Source of the DNA: Chlorops oryzae
Taxonomy: Eukaryota > Arthropoda > Insecta > Diptera > Chloropidae
DNA length: 64,000 nucleotides
NCBI GenBank assembly: GCA_020466095.1
Contig: CM035808.1
Span: 53,316,433-53,380,432 of the forward strand
Direction: 5' to 3'
Under the pieces are notes generated by a model. It did not search any database and had not been told where the DNA came from. It was given only the letters and a program-made list of their open reading frames with translations. This document shows, piece after piece, positions 1 through 11,214 of this stretch; positions within the stretch are counted from its first letter, which is position 1; each line of letters begins with the position of its first letter. A program made the translations under genes and the position numbers.

Positions 1-914
1 AGCCAAAATTTTTCCCTGCGAGCATCCTTTTGAGGTCTGAGAACAAGAAAAAGTCGCTGGGGGCCAGATCTGGAGAATACGGTGGGTGGGGAAGCAATTC
101 GAAGCCTAATTCATGAATTTTTGCCATCGTTCTCAATGACTTGTGGCACGGTGCGTTGTCTTGGTGGAGCAACACTTTTTTCTTCTTCATATGGGGCCGT
201 TTTGCCGCGATTTCGACCTTCAAACGCTCCCATAACGACATATAATAGTCACTGTTGATGGTTTTTCCCTTCTCAAGATAATCGATAAAAATTATTCCAT
301 GCCCATCCCAAAAAACAGGGGCCATTACTTTCCCAGCGGATTTTTGAGTCTTTCCACGCTTCGGAGACGGTTCACCGATCGCTGTCCACTCAGCCGACTG
401 TCGATTGGACTCAGGAGTGTAGTGATAGAGCCATGTTTCATCCATTGTCACATATCGACGCAAAAACTCGGGTGTATTGCGAGTTAACAGCTGCAAACAC
501 CGCTCAGAATCATCAAACGCTGTTGTTTTTGGTCAAATGTGAGCTCGCGCGGCACCCATTTTGCACAGAGCTTTTTCATATCCAAATATTGATGAACGAT
601 ATGACCAACACGTTCTTTTGATATCTTTAAGGCCTCTGCTATCTCGATCAACTTCATTTTACGGTCATTCAAAATCATTTTGTGAATTTTTTTTTATGTT
701 TTCGTCGGTAACCACCTCTTTCGGGCGTCCACTGCGTTCACCGTCCTCCGTGCTCATTTCACCACGCTTGAATTTTGCATACCAATCAATTATTGTTGAT
801 TTTCCTGGGGCAGAGTCCGGAAACTCATTATCAAGCCAAGTTTTTGCTTCCCCTATATTTTTTCCCTTCAGAAAACAGTATTTTATCAAAACACGAAATT
901 CCTTTTTTTTCCAT
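1..914 (-). pseudogene. Mariner transposase (DD34D), copy 1, partial and broken
   Basis: This is a cut-and-paste transposase of the Tc1/mariner superfamily, read leftwards from an ATG at 912-914. The N-terminal helix-turn-helix region (WYAKFKRGE, GERSGRPKE) and the MDETWLYHYT motif around the first catalytic Asp are visible. The frame is broken by an extra A in the A-run just after the ATG (eight instead of seven), by an extra T near 690-697, and by a 2-base loss near 520. The last is shared with the copy at 28156 but not with the copy at 60329. It lacks the 5-base insertion near 240 that breaks the other two copies. The C-terminal part lies outside the window. Confidence 0.9.
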
Positions 915-1093
915 TTTTTTCACAATAACAAAAGTTGCTTCACAAAAGACGCTCTATCTCACAAACTAATTGACTTACATACGTCAAATTTTGACACGAA
1001 TCATTTGAATGTTGCCACTATATAAAAATAATATGCATTTAATACTAGCGACGCCATCTATGTGTCAGACCGGGGACTTATCAGCCAACCTGT
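1..1093 (-). mobile_element. Irritans-type (Himar-like) mariner, copy 1, cut by window edge
   Basis: The right end shows the 27-bp terminal inverted repeat typical of irritans-subfamily mariners (agaccggggacttatcagcc and onward, 1067-1093), followed by the target dinucleotide TA at 1094-1095. The sequence is nearly the same as the copies at 28156-29441 and 60329-61532. The left end lies before the window, so about 190 bp are missing. The element is inserted in the decayed errantivirus-like provirus whose protease coding resumes right after the TA. Confidence 0.93.
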
Positions 1094-2058
1094 TACTAAC
1101 ATAAAACTAGCTCAGCAAGGAAAATCGATGGGAAATGTAATGAATAAAAACGAAGACAGACTAAAACTTATATTTTTAGCGATTTCTTTTGGGTTATTCA
1201 TTTTAAGTTTTCTAATCGAAAAGGTCATAGTTAGCTGTGTTTGGATTAGTAAAATGTGGGATGAACACAAAAGCCAGATCATTACACAAACATCAAGAAA
1301 CAATGAATCGGCACTAAACATCGAAGGTTCGCAGTCAGTGTCAGACGGCGCATTTGTATTATTTCCCTGTGGACAAGCTATAAATGAAGAGGTTACCTTA
1401 TTGGTGGACACTGGTGCTGACACAAGTTTAGTTAAGATAGAAATATTAAAATCACACGATACTATTGATAAATATGACAGTAGAAAGTTTACAGGAGCGT
1501 TTGGAGGGTGTATTCAAAGTAAAGGCACAGTAAAATTGGTACATTCTGAAAACTCACGATTGGACTTTAAATTTCATGTAGTTTCAAGGGGTACTAAAAT
1601 TCCAGCAGATGGACTTTTAGGACGAGATGCTCTAAGAAATAGAGCCATATTAAATCAAATCAGAAAGGAAGTCATATTTTACAATAAGAAGAAAGAAAAT
1701 TCACGTCTACCACTTGTTAGCACCGATAGCAAACGGATTTGTATTGGGAGAGCAGTGACGATCAACGCTAGGGAAGCAAGGGTAGTGGAAATTCATGCAA
1801 AAGGTCTGTCAGGAGATGTTGTAATAAATAAAAAGGAGATAATCCCAAATGTTTTTGTAGGAGGAACACAAAATTTATTAAAATTAAACCAAAATTGAAA
1901 AGAATTTAACACTCCTAAAGAAGAATCAATACATCAGATCAATAGCTTAATCCAAAAGTGTGATAGCTCAAGCAAAACGTCAGGCGATGAAAAGATTATT
2001 AAAGAATACCTCAGCCTTCCTAACCATGTAAATCAAGCTAATATTAAAAAATTCCAAA
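1094..2058 (+). pseudogene. Errantivirus-like pol fragment: retroviral-type aspartic protease
   Basis: The reading frame enters from the mariner end and encodes a hydrophobic stretch (about 1164-1240), then an aspartic protease with the active-site motif LVDTGADTS (about 1399-1425) and the flap/C-terminal motif ADGLLGRD (about 1605-1628). This layout is that of the start of pol in gypsy-type insect errantiviruses. A TGA at 1896-1898 interrupts the frame, which then continues with protease-RT linker-like sequence (SIHQINSLIQKC) to about 2058. The reverse transcriptase, RNase H and integrase expected next are absent; a phosphatase-derived sequence starts instead. With the env pieces at 3726, 27931, 29444 and 31422 this is probably the remnant of one provirus. 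The upstream gag would lie left of the window. Confidence 0.8.
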
Positions 2059-2060
2059 AA

Positions 2061-2828
2061 AAAAAAAGTCGAAAAACAGATATCTTGACATTTCTTGTTT
2101 GGATCACAGCAGGGTCAAATTATCCAACGTACATAATCACGATTACATACACGCGAACTTCATAAAAAAATTTTACGATAAGAAGGCATATATTGCGACG
2201 CAAGGTCCACTCAAAAACGCCTTAAATGATTTTTGGTCCATGGTCTGGGAGCAAAACTGCGTTAACATTGTCATGCTTACAAATGTCATAGAAAACGGAC
2301 AAGAAAAATGTCACCAATATTGGGGCAAGAAAAAAAATGACATAATTACAACAAAAAACTTCGTTGCTAAAACGTTGGACAGAATCGTTCACAAAAGTAG
2401 TGTGCAATCAAAAATATAATTAAATAACATAAATGAGAAAGAATCAATGGTCATATGGCATTGGCAATTTACATGCTGGCCAGATAAGAGCGCCCCAAAC
2501 CCTAATGCTTTACTTCATTTTTGGGAAAAAATTAAGTCAACAGAAAAGCTCTGAAAAGGAAAACAAACATGAAAGAATCATATTGCACTGCCGGCGTTGG
2601 CCGAACTGGCACAGTCATTACACTAGACATAGCAATCGACTCTTTAGCGCACAGCGAGCGCATGCAGTTAACTGTTTTCAGCAGTACAAATGTTTCTACA
2701 ATGCATCGCAAATCCATAAAAATAAAAAACCCCTGAAAAAACAAAGCATTAAGGTTCCGCAATATCAAATTCACTTTTGTCAAAAGGAATTTGCCGTGCA
2801 GTCACAATTTTTATTTTTTGACGCCTGA
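2061..2828 (+). pseudogene. Intronless protein tyrosine phosphatase (PTP) domain, decayed
   Basis: This is a copy of a classical tyrosine-specific PTP catalytic domain, which removes phosphate from phosphotyrosine through a Cys-phosphate intermediate. In order I see KNRY...DHSRVKL (about 2068-2120), DYIHANFI (about 2140), YIATQGPL...FWSMVWEQ (about 2190-2255), the WPD loop (WPDK, about 2479-2490), the P-loop region HC...AGVGRTG (about 2588-2616), and a C-terminal VQSQFLFFDA-stop segment (about 2798-2828). One TAA (2417-2419) lies in the main frame. A frame change occurs between the WPD loop and the P-loop, and a small deletion right after the catalytic Cys shifts the frame again, so it cannot make an active enzyme. 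About the first 60 residues of a normal PTP domain are missing and no introns are seen. That fits a processed copy or a gene captured by the flanking retroelement (inference). Confidence 0.82.
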
Positions 2829-2949
2829 AAAGAAAAAGAACAACAGCATTTAGAAAGAGATCGAAAGCCTTCCAATTTGAAATAAAAATATAGCGAGAAT
2901 TTTTTTTATATATATATTTTTTTTTCCAAAAGACAACCATATAACATGT

Positions 2950-3710
2950 TTAAAACCATATAGCATGGTCTGATCCAAGTTCAGTGAGGCAACTTTCGGA
3001 TCGGGTGCGCAGTTCCGAAAGATTTTTTCGAAAATGATACGGCTTGCCATGATCAAGGCCATCAATTAATGGACCTCTTGGTAGACAGGGCATTCTCTCG
3101 ATGCGGGGAGCAAGTGCATTCCACATCAGATTGAAGGCGTTTCTCCGGAAGGACAGGTTTTTATCGTATTCCTCGGCATGCCCCCGGAGCGTCTGGATCC
3201 AGCCCGCATGGCGTGCGTCGAGAATAAGCCCCAGACGACTCCTGTAGTCCTCCCGGAGAGCCAATTCTAGGGCGCTGGCAAGAACGGGGCGAATACGGTC
3301 CCTCACCAGCCAATAGCCAGGGTCAAGGTAGGCCCGAAAATGAAAAGGAGCGGGTCATCTATTAAATGGTACTCCTGACACCGCCGTCTCCAGGTACGGC
3401 ACCGCCTACCCAGCCGCCAAAAGGAATGGCACCGTTGCCAAATGCGCCGTTTTCGCAGAAAGGGGGAAATTTCTGGGCACCCATAGTAGTCATTGAGCAC
3501 CGAAGTTACGGTCACCAAGCCGTCATACAGCTGAAAAAAAAATTAAATAAAAAAAGAGGGTGAAATTAGTACACAAGTCATGAAATAAACAAAAAAACAA
3601 ATAACTGTGAGATACTTACCACTGGAGTGCCCAACAGGATAGAGATCATCTTTGCGAATGCCCAAAGTGGCCAGAAGTTTAGCTTTTATAGAAAAATAAT
3701 GACGACCCAG
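2950..3710 (-). other. Unidentified GC-richer segment with exon-like structure
   Basis: I do not recognise the product. The minus strand has an open frame of 118 codons (3306 to 2950) ending in TAA, rich in Arg and Leu (for example YRSRLGLILDARHAGW), and a second open frame just upstream (about 3530-3303) in another phase. A consensus splice donor (ccagtg/gtaagt, 3619) and acceptor (ttttttttcag, 3531-3533) would define an 89-bp intron. The segment is clearly more GC-rich than its AT-rich surroundings and codons often end in G or C. It may be a piece of a host or other gene carried between the phosphatase copy and env. The two open frames do not join without a shift, so I take it as decayed or mis-spliced. 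Confidence 0.3.
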
Positions 3711-3725
3711 CAAATTGATTAAACA

Positions 3726-4737
3726 ATGACCGGAAGCTCTAACCTTTCCTTTGTCATATTTCAGATTTTCCCACTCTTAATATTCTTAGTCAGCACGGCT
3801 AGAGGAAATTTAATATACACTCCGATTACCGACCAAAGGGGCTTCATCGAAATTCACTTACGGGATACAAATATCGTTTCGGACTCATACACGATTTTAC
3901 ATATAACTCACCCGGAACAAATTGCAGGCATGTTGGGCTCCATCGAAGAGTATATACATAAGGTACCGATGTACAACAAATATTTGTTAAAACACGAAAT
4001 CAAAGACATTCGAATGAAACTTAAGTCTATAACACCGCTTGAACAGAAGCGTTCTAAAAGGGGTTTAATCAATGCAGTGGGCACGGCAACTAAATGGTTA
4101 TTCGGAATTATGGATGATCAGGATAGAGAAGAAATAGAAAATCACCTGACAACCGTGGTAGAAAATAGCCATAATGCAAAAGAGGGACTCAATGAACAAA
4201 TAACAATTAACAGCCACTTTAATGACACCTTAGGCGCCTTAAAAAGGGCAATAGACCAAGACAGACAAAATTTTAATAAATTGAACATTCAAAATCTTAA
4301 CCTTACCAACCACCAAATGTTCATTGATCAAATGTTCAAACTAAAAAATTTAGAAAGAAAAATAAGCCTAATACAAGATAGTATTGCAGCCGCAAAACAT
4401 GGATTAATAATTCCCAGCATTTTAACCCCAGAAGAAATAGAAAAATTTCAAATCGACTTTCTTAAGTTAAAGTTTATACGAGTAGGAATATTATCCCATG
4501 CACACAGTTGAATTATTATAGTAATAAAGGTTCCCAAAACACTTGTAGGGGCAGAGGTTAGTTTAATCACAGCAGTACCCAATAACGAATTTTTTGAAAT
4601 AATGGCCGACGATGAAGTCGTAACTTCAATCCATAGCATACTTTTCACATATCAAGAAACCGCAGTTTTAAAGAAGATAAAGCGAAACCGACATTGCATT
4701 ATCCAAAATAAGTGCAATTTGATTTTTAATAATAAAT
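3726..4737 (+). pseudogene. Errantivirus env, N-terminal part (piece 1 of 4)
   Basis: This is the surface part of an insect errantivirus envelope (baculovirus F-like fusion protein family), which in intact elements sits on the membrane and drives fusion. An ATG at 3726 is followed by a signal peptide-like hydrophobic run (residues 10-27) and a furin-type cleavage site RSKR (residues 109-112). A glycine/hydrophobic stretch follows directly (GLINAVGTATKWLFGIM), at the fusion-peptide position. A TGA at 4509-4511 interrupts the frame, which then stays open to a further stop at 4737-4739. The gene is cut at 4737 by the large transposon with 215-bp inverted repeats and resumes at 27931 in a frame one base off. 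It is a relic, not a functional glycoprotein gene. Confidence 0.85.
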
Positions 4738-4955
4738 GAGAGGGATTTTAAGGTTTTGTTGATTTTTGAATAGATACTACCCTAACACACTGTAGGAACC
4801 GATTTTTAGGTTTCTATTTCCCAGTGTCCTTGAAATATCCTTACAAAACCCTTTTTATTAAGCCCTTTTTCAAAAATTTATATCTCAAAAACGAATTAAG
4901 ATAAAAAGATGAAACAAATGGCTACTGATAGCTTATAAAACGGAAAATTGAAAAA
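4738..4955. repeat. Left terminal inverted repeat of the 4738-27928 transposon
   Basis: About 215 bp match the reverse complement of 27713-27928 with only scattered mismatches, for example actgtaggaaccgattttta against actgtagaaaccgatttttg. The match stops inside an A-run at about 4955. The degree of divergence shows the insertion is old compared with BEL B inside it. Confidence 0.9.
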
Positions 4956-5278
4956 AAAAATTTTAATTTTACACTGAGAAAAAAACTTTCACAAAAGAGA
5001 AAATAAAAATTTTTAAAAATTTTTCAGTGTATTCCCGTTTTCGCGCCACTTTCTCGCTACTTCAAAAAAATACCTTTGAGTATGACCTTTAACTAAAAAA
5101 AATTTTATCAAAATCAAAAGGTAGTTTTAGGAGATATGAACAAAAACGTAAGCCCATATAGACACTCTCAGTACTGATATGCTGCACTAGACGTGCGCAT
5201 GCAGAGGCATCACTTATACGGCATGTTGGACGTTATTCAAATATTCATTTATGCGCGGGCTCATTGTTATTTTGTAGA

Positions 5279-6918
5279 GTAAAGCAGCAAGTCGCAACGT
5301 TTGCACCATATGCAAATCAGTACACCCAGAGATGAAGGTGGTTCCAATCGAAGCTCGTGTGCAGGTCTACAAAAAGGCCAAAATTTACATCCCCGTCGGT
5401 AATCGTTGCTGCTCATCACATTTGATTGGATCAATATTTTTCGAGGATGAACTGAAAAAGTTACAAGTTATCTCCAATTTTACAACTTTAAGGAGTACAG
5501 AGGTTGAATCATTTTTTAAAAGCATTTGGAATGTCAGTGGTTCTTTGCTTGATAAAATTAAGGAGCAAAAGGTATCAGACAGCGAAATACAACATCTTAC
5601 TGGGCTCGGATGGGAAAATATCAAAGTACTGGAACGAAAGCTGGCGTCGTTGCACTGTAAAGCCCAAGACAAAATTCAGGCAATAGCAATTTTTTGTTCA
5701 AGCTCAGAACCGCTATGTCAGATAACATCACAGCGACCGTATTTGGAATTCGAAATCATCAACAAGTTTCAGGAATGTTCAACGCTGTCATTACAGCTTT
5801 TAAACAAGACATTTTAACATCATTTGGAATTGGGAATATTACAAGAGACGTTCTACTGGCGCAAACATCAACAACGGCTTCCAAACTGTTCCAGACTCAA
5901 GAAGACCAGCTTGTTTTAATCTTTGATGGAACTTATATTCGACACCAAAAAAGTACTAACAACTATTATCATAGGAAATCATATTCGGGCCAAAAAAAAT
6001 ACACATCTTTGTAAACCGTTTACCATCTGCACAACAAATGGGTTCATCGTAGATATATGTGGTCCATACCTTGGGACGAAAAATGATGCAACTATTATGA
6101 ACGATGTAATGCTGAACAAAGACTTTAGAAATCTACTAAAGAGGGGCGATATATTTGTCGTAGATCATGGTTTTCGGAATGTGGTTAACAAACTTGAAAA
6201 GGACGGATTTCGTGTTCTAATGCCGTCTCTCAAAGGAAATAAGCCGCAACTAGATACCACTGAAGCAAATGAGTCCCGAAAAGTAACAAAAATAAGATGG
6301 GTTGTGGAGGCTGTACATGGAGCCATTGCGCAGAAACATAAATTACTACATCACAATTTGGATAATAAAATGCTCACGAAAGTCGGGGATATTTTCAAAA
6401 TCGCCGGATATCTCCACAACGAATTCGGCAAAAGGTTTATCTCGGACGGCGAACTTAGTGAAGACATTCTTATTCATATGGAAAGACGAATGCAAACTCT
6501 CAACACGTTATGCGAAGAAGTTGAGCGTAAAGGCTACAACAGGAAAAAAAATAGTTTCACACAAGTTGATACATTAGGTATATTGGACTTTCCGCAGCTT
6601 ACGGAAGAAAATCTTAAAATTTTATTTACTGGACCTTATCAACTTTCTTTAGCAGTTTCCTACCTAGCAGAAATTATTAAAGACAACACGATAGGGGCGA
6701 AGTATGCAAAACAATCACCAACCCTTTTGCAATTCCAGGTGCAATCACGACATATCAGCAGTAAGCACTACACAGTATATATAGAATACACTGCAAATAA
6801 CGATTTAAGCGGAATCCAGCGATATTGTTGTAGTTGTCTGAATGGGAAAAGGACAGTTGGATGTTGCACGAATTATTTGACCTGCAGAAAAACTATCAAA
6901 AATATTTTCCGAAAATAA
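5279..6918 (+). pseudogene. DDE_Tnp_4 (ISL2EU-like) transposase, frameshifted
   Basis: This is an RNase H-fold DDE transposase. The N-terminal part has a zinc-binding pattern (CTIC about 5304, then CCSSH about 5407). The catalytic core follows: LIFDGTY with the first Asp (about 5919), HLCKPFTICTTNGFIVDICG (about 6005-6063), VVDHGFRN with the second Asp (about 6160-6183), and a KIRWVVEAVHG helix with the catalytic Glu (about 6292-6325). The C-terminus has a SWIM-like Cys pattern (YCCSCLNGKRTVGCC, about 6820-6866) that looks degenerate at its end. The frame shifts at about 5670-5690 and again in the A-run near 5993-5998, so the protein is in three overlapping frames. I chose the left limit as the first codon after an in-frame TAG because no clear ATG fits the zinc-binding N-terminus. 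It is the gene of the transposon bounded by 4738 and 27928. Confidence 0.8.
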
Positions 6919-7559
6919 CGCAAACGTTGTAATCAACGAATGCAGTGAAGATGACGACTAAAATTCTTATACAGCTAAAAGCAGGATTTAGGTAACACTG
7001 AAATATGCCGCAATGCTCTTATTTAATTTATAGGTAAAATTGATAGGTAAAAGTTAAAAAGGACCCATTTTGCTGTTTAAATTATTTTTCACTGAAACCA
7101 GGTAGAGAACTAAGATAAGTGTTTTTTTAAAGCAAAGTTATTTTGTTATTAGATTTCATAGGGGTAGGTTTGTATTAAATAATTCTTTGTAATAGGTATA
7201 TATAATAGGTGTATATAAAATATTGTTGGATGAAAAAATATATGCAATAAAATATGAAAATAAAACATGAAATCAAATCGCAATATTTTGTGCAACAAAT
7301 CGCTATACCTCTTTCGCTAATTTTTATTGTGTATAATTATATATGGGCATTTCCACACGGACGCGAAATGCCCATATACCTCAGTAAAAGAATTATATGT
7401 GCAGTAAGGTTTAGTACGATTTCGTAAAATTCTTAATATAAATAATTGTTTTGGGTATACGGTTTTCTTCTACGCACATGTCGTATTAATTATGCCAAAT
7501 GTAATTAACATAACTGCTTTTATTATATTAAAAAAATATATAAAAACAAGAACTCAATA
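6919..7559. other. Noncoding 3' part of the ISL2EU-like transposon
   Basis: This AT-rich stretch has no open frame worth naming. A short palindrome (tatgggcatttccacacgga ... cgcgaaatgcccata, about 7345-7376) could form a hairpin. The last 53 bp (7507-7559) recur at 22765-22817 as part of a 270-bp duplication. Confidence 0.6.
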
Positions 7560-7636
7560 GTAAATATTTATATGTGCAAACTTAAAAAAACTCTTTAACT
7601 CCAAGAAATGAACAAAAAAATTACAGAATTGGGTTG

Positions 7637-7776
7637 CTAGTAATTTGTATGCTTCCCGCGGTTTAAAATAACTTCACTTAGTCGATATGGCATAGAGTTT
7701 ACCAATGCTTTTAAATCTTTTTCGGGTATTTCGTTCCATTGTTCAACTAAAGCACGTTTTAATTCTATAATGCTAT
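7637..7776 (-). pseudogene. Tc1-like transposase, C-terminal end (split gene)
   Basis: Read leftwards, this encodes the last ~45 residues of a Tc1 transposase (NSIIELKRALVEQWNEI, then SMPYRLSEVILNRGKHTNY and a TAG at 7637-7639). It is the missing end of the gene whose first part lies at 26534-27389. The two parts were separated by BEL element A; GCTAT occurs at both cut points (7772-7776 and 26529-26533). Confidence 0.88.
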
Positions 7777-8376
7777 TGTTGCTTCGAGCAGCAAATAATT
7801 ATTAGAATGTTTAAAACGTGATTTTATCAAACGTTTATTGTTCTTCATTTTGTGGAGGCTTATTTACGAATTTTAAAATAAGCTTTAATTAGAGCTGTTT
7901 TTTCTTTGTAAGCACTTGTGTGCTGCTCTCTCCTAATTTCTTTTTCCTCTGCCGGTCTTTTTCTTCTATCTTATAGCTCAGTCTCTCTTTTATCGTTATC
8001 GATAAGTTATGTTACAAAATAATTGGTAGATCTTATAAGTAGATTTGTTTTATGTATGAAGGTAAGTATGATGAATTATTGGTAAGTACTAGAAAAGGTA
8101 AGTATTTAGGTTAAAGTTCATAAAGTGAAGAAAAGAAAAAGGAATTCATTTCAGGTAGTTCAAATATACATATATACAGTAAAGTTAAAGTTTTAGCAAA
8201 TGAATATGGGTAAGTATTTACATGAAGTGAGTATTTAAATGAATTTATATACATGTGACTCTTTATACAAATTTTTATTTGTCTCAGCTCGTATTAAGTT
8301 AGAATTAGCTTATATATTCTTAAAATTTCTGTATGTGTCCTCCCTGGGGTTTGTGGTCATTGATTTGGCGGCAACA
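7777..8376 (-). repeat. BEL A 3' LTR
   Basis: The 600-bp direct repeat begins TGTTGCTTCGAGCAGC and ends TTGGCGGCAACA, with matching TG...CA ends and a 6-bp terminal palindrome. It matches the right LTR almost base for base outside the Harbinger insertion. GCTAT precedes it at 7772-7776. The pol frame of element A reads a short way into this LTR and stops at 8357-8359. Confidence 0.93.
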
Positions 8377-11214
8377 GTCTCCCCTCCGTAAGCGAGTGCA
8401 ACGAGTTTACTGTTTCAGCGCCGACATCCAGCTTAGCTAGCTTCGTTGTAGGTCTCAGTATAGTTCCCCGATTAGTTCTGACTAGTGCTCGCCTTACTTG
8501 GTTGTCCTTTGCTGTAAAGGTTTTTTCAATGATGCCTTTAGGCCAACAATTGCGGGGTAGTGACTCGTCTACTATAATGACTACGTCACCGGGCTGTAGT
8601 GTTAGACGCTTTTCGTGCCATTTATTTCGTCGAATTAACGTAGGAGTGTATTCGCGAATCCACCGTCGCCAGAATTCGCCGGCGAAGTGTTGGCTCTGCT
8701 GCCAGCGTTATCTCAGATTCAAGTCGTCTTGGCCAACTGGTTTGCGACCGCTTGCAGATCCCAGAAGAAGGTGGTTTGGTGTTATCGCTTCATCATCCGG
8801 ATAATCCAGCGACACAAACGTAAGAGGTCTAGAGTTTAGGATGAATTCAACTTCTGCGAGGGCGTTTCGTAGCGATTCGTCATTCCAATTTTGACTTGGA
8901 CGGATGTTGTACAGGACGTTTTTTACCGAGCGTATGAGGCGTTCCCACGCACCGCCCATATGTGGTGCACTGGGTGGGTTGAATGTCCATTTGATGTCAT
9001 GGTACTTCTCTGCCATGCTTTGATAATCGATTTCCTGCACAAGCTCCTTCAGGAGTTTTTCGGTGGCTCTAAAATTGGTGCCGTTGTCCGTATATATTTG
9101 TTTGGGAATTCCTCTGCGAGCCATAAAATTTTGTAGAGTCATCATACATGAGCTAGTGTCCAAAGTATGTGCGATTTCTATGTGCACTGCTCGTATGGTC
9201 AAACAGGTGAATAATACACCCCACCTCTTTTCTTGTCTTCTGCCCACAGTAACCATTATAGGGCCAAAATAATCGATTCCAACGTAGCTAAATGGTCTCT
9301 CAAAGGCCGCCAGTCTCGCTTTGGGTAAAGGAGCCATCTGTTGTTCCATTGGGGAAGCGTCTAGGTTTTTGCACCGCTGGCATCCATTTCTAACACTTTT
9401 GTAGAGGACGCGGAGCTGAGGTATACAAAATTTCCCTCTTATTTCGTTTATCGATGCTTCGTGCAAGAGATGATGATTTTTCGAGTGATAATATTTTACA
9501 AGTAACATCGTGACGTGATGATTTGTCGGTAGTACGATAACATCCTCGTAATTTCTTAAGTATTCCGTCCTAGCCCGGACTCTAATTATCCCGTGGTCGT
9601 CGATATAAACATTCAGTGGAGCAATTTTGGACTTCCTGTTGATGCCTTTGCTTGATAGAAGATTGTGTATTTCTTGTTGATACGCGCTTCTTTGTGCTTC
9701 TCGGAACAACATTTCTTCGGCTGACTTGAATCGTTCGTCTATCGGGCGATGATTTTGTTGTAGTTTCCTTCGAATTTTCAATTTTTCATAGAAGAGGATT
9801 ATATTGGAGACGCTTCTAACGAGCCTCTTCCAGTCGGAAAAATACTCCGCCCGCAGTGAAATTTCTTTTGCTGTAGATGGCGTATGAAATAGACAGTGAC
9901 GCATTTCGGCTTTATCAAGGGGACCCAGATCGTCGCATGTAGGCCAATCGCTAGGATTTAGTTTCAAGAAATTTGGCCCGTCTAACCATTCCTCGCAGTT
10001 TTCTTTAATGTTGCTAGTTACTTTAGTTGCTTGATCCGCCGGATTCATCTTGGATGGAACCCATCGCCACTGGTATACGTTCGACGTTTCAAGGATCTCG
10101 CCAACACGGTGCATCACAAATTGTTTGAAGTTCTTTGGATCCATACGTAGCCATCGCAGCACCGTCTTAGAGTCTGACCACCAGTGAAAGGAAGTTATTG
10201 GAATTTTGCATATGCTCCTAATTTTGTCGGCCAGTCTTACTCCTATTACCGCCGCTTGCAGTTCTAGGCGTGGGATGGTCAATGGTTTCAGAGGTGCTAC
10301 CTTTGCCTTTGCTGCGACGATTGAGACTTTTTCCCCATGCTGCACTCTTAAATATGATACGGCCGCAAAAGCGTCCTCACCTGCGTCAACGAATGTGTGC
10401 AGCTGTACCGATTTCGCTTCTTTTAGGTACAAGCAGTAGCAACGAGGAATCTTGATCGTGGAAATTCGTTTGGCGGTGTTTTTCCAGTCTCGCCAATTTT
10501 TTTCTAGTTCGTTTGTGAGACGATCGTCCCAGTCAATGCCGCTTCGCCATACGTGTTGTAGTAGGATTTTTAACCCAATGGTGTAGCAGGATAAGAACCC
10601 AAGGGGATCAAATATTAGCATAAGTGCTTGCAGTACTTCCCGTTTTGTAGGCGTGACGTCACCCGTCATGATGTCGCGGTCGAGCTTTTCACACCTACGA
10701 TTATACTCAAAGGTATCATTATTTGCGTCCCAATACATACCTAGGACTCGTTCGTTGGTTGAAAGCTTCACAGTTGTTTGCGTTTGAAGTATTTGTCCAT
10801 TCAGGTTCTGGACTACTTCACTGCTATTTGATATCCAGTTCCTCATGTAAAACACTGCTTCCAGATGGACGGCTTTAACCTCTGTAGCCAACTGAATGGC
10901 TTCAGCTACGGTGTCGACACTGTCAATGAAGTCATCGACATAATGATGTTTTTGAATGGCTAGTCTTGCCCGAGAAAATTGCTTGTCGAACCTCTCGGCA
11001 TTCGTGTTTTTGATATAGTGCGCTATGAACGGGGCGCAGTTCATGCCGAAAGTTAGCGAAGTCATCACGTAATGAGTTAGTTCAGTTGCGCCTTCTTCAT
11101 ACCATAGGAAACGTTGCGCGTGTACATCCTCACCTCGTATTTTAATTTGGTGGAACATCTCGGTGATATCGCCACACACCGCTATTTTTCCCACTCGAAA
11201 TGCCAAAAGGATGT
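8357..11214 (-). pseudogene. BEL A pol, second part: RT core, RNase H, integrase
   Basis: This is the continuation of the BEL A polyprotein after the break made by BEL B. Starting at the GATGT duplication it encodes the RT palm with the active-site YVDDFIDS (about 10960), then RNase H-like sequence (HTFVDAGEDAF...SVSYL, WWSDSKTVLRWL). The zinc-binding integrase N-terminus (CQRCKNLD) and core follow, with catalytic positions in GIDYFGP, YTDNGTNF and PHMGGAWE. A TAA at 8708-8710 interrupts the frame near the C-terminus, which then reads on to a TGA at 8357-8359 inside the LTR. Apart from that stop and the BEL B insertion the frame is open, so decay is modest. No envelope region follows the integrase, unlike element B. 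Confidence 0.9.

Noticed and set aside
299..621. Plus-strand open frames over the mariner (also at 28427 and 60611)
   Set aside because: They are antisense shadows of the mariner transposase and recur identically in all three copies because the DNA is the same.
5694..6014. A separate small gene overlapping the transposase
   Set aside because: It is the middle of the same transposase after a frameshift; the first catalytic Asp lies in it.
5279..6918. Harbinger assignment of this transposase
   Set aside because: It shares the DDE_Tnp_4 fold, but the long inverted repeats, zinc-binding N-terminus, Cys-rich tail and lack of a TWA duplication fit the ISL2EU type better.
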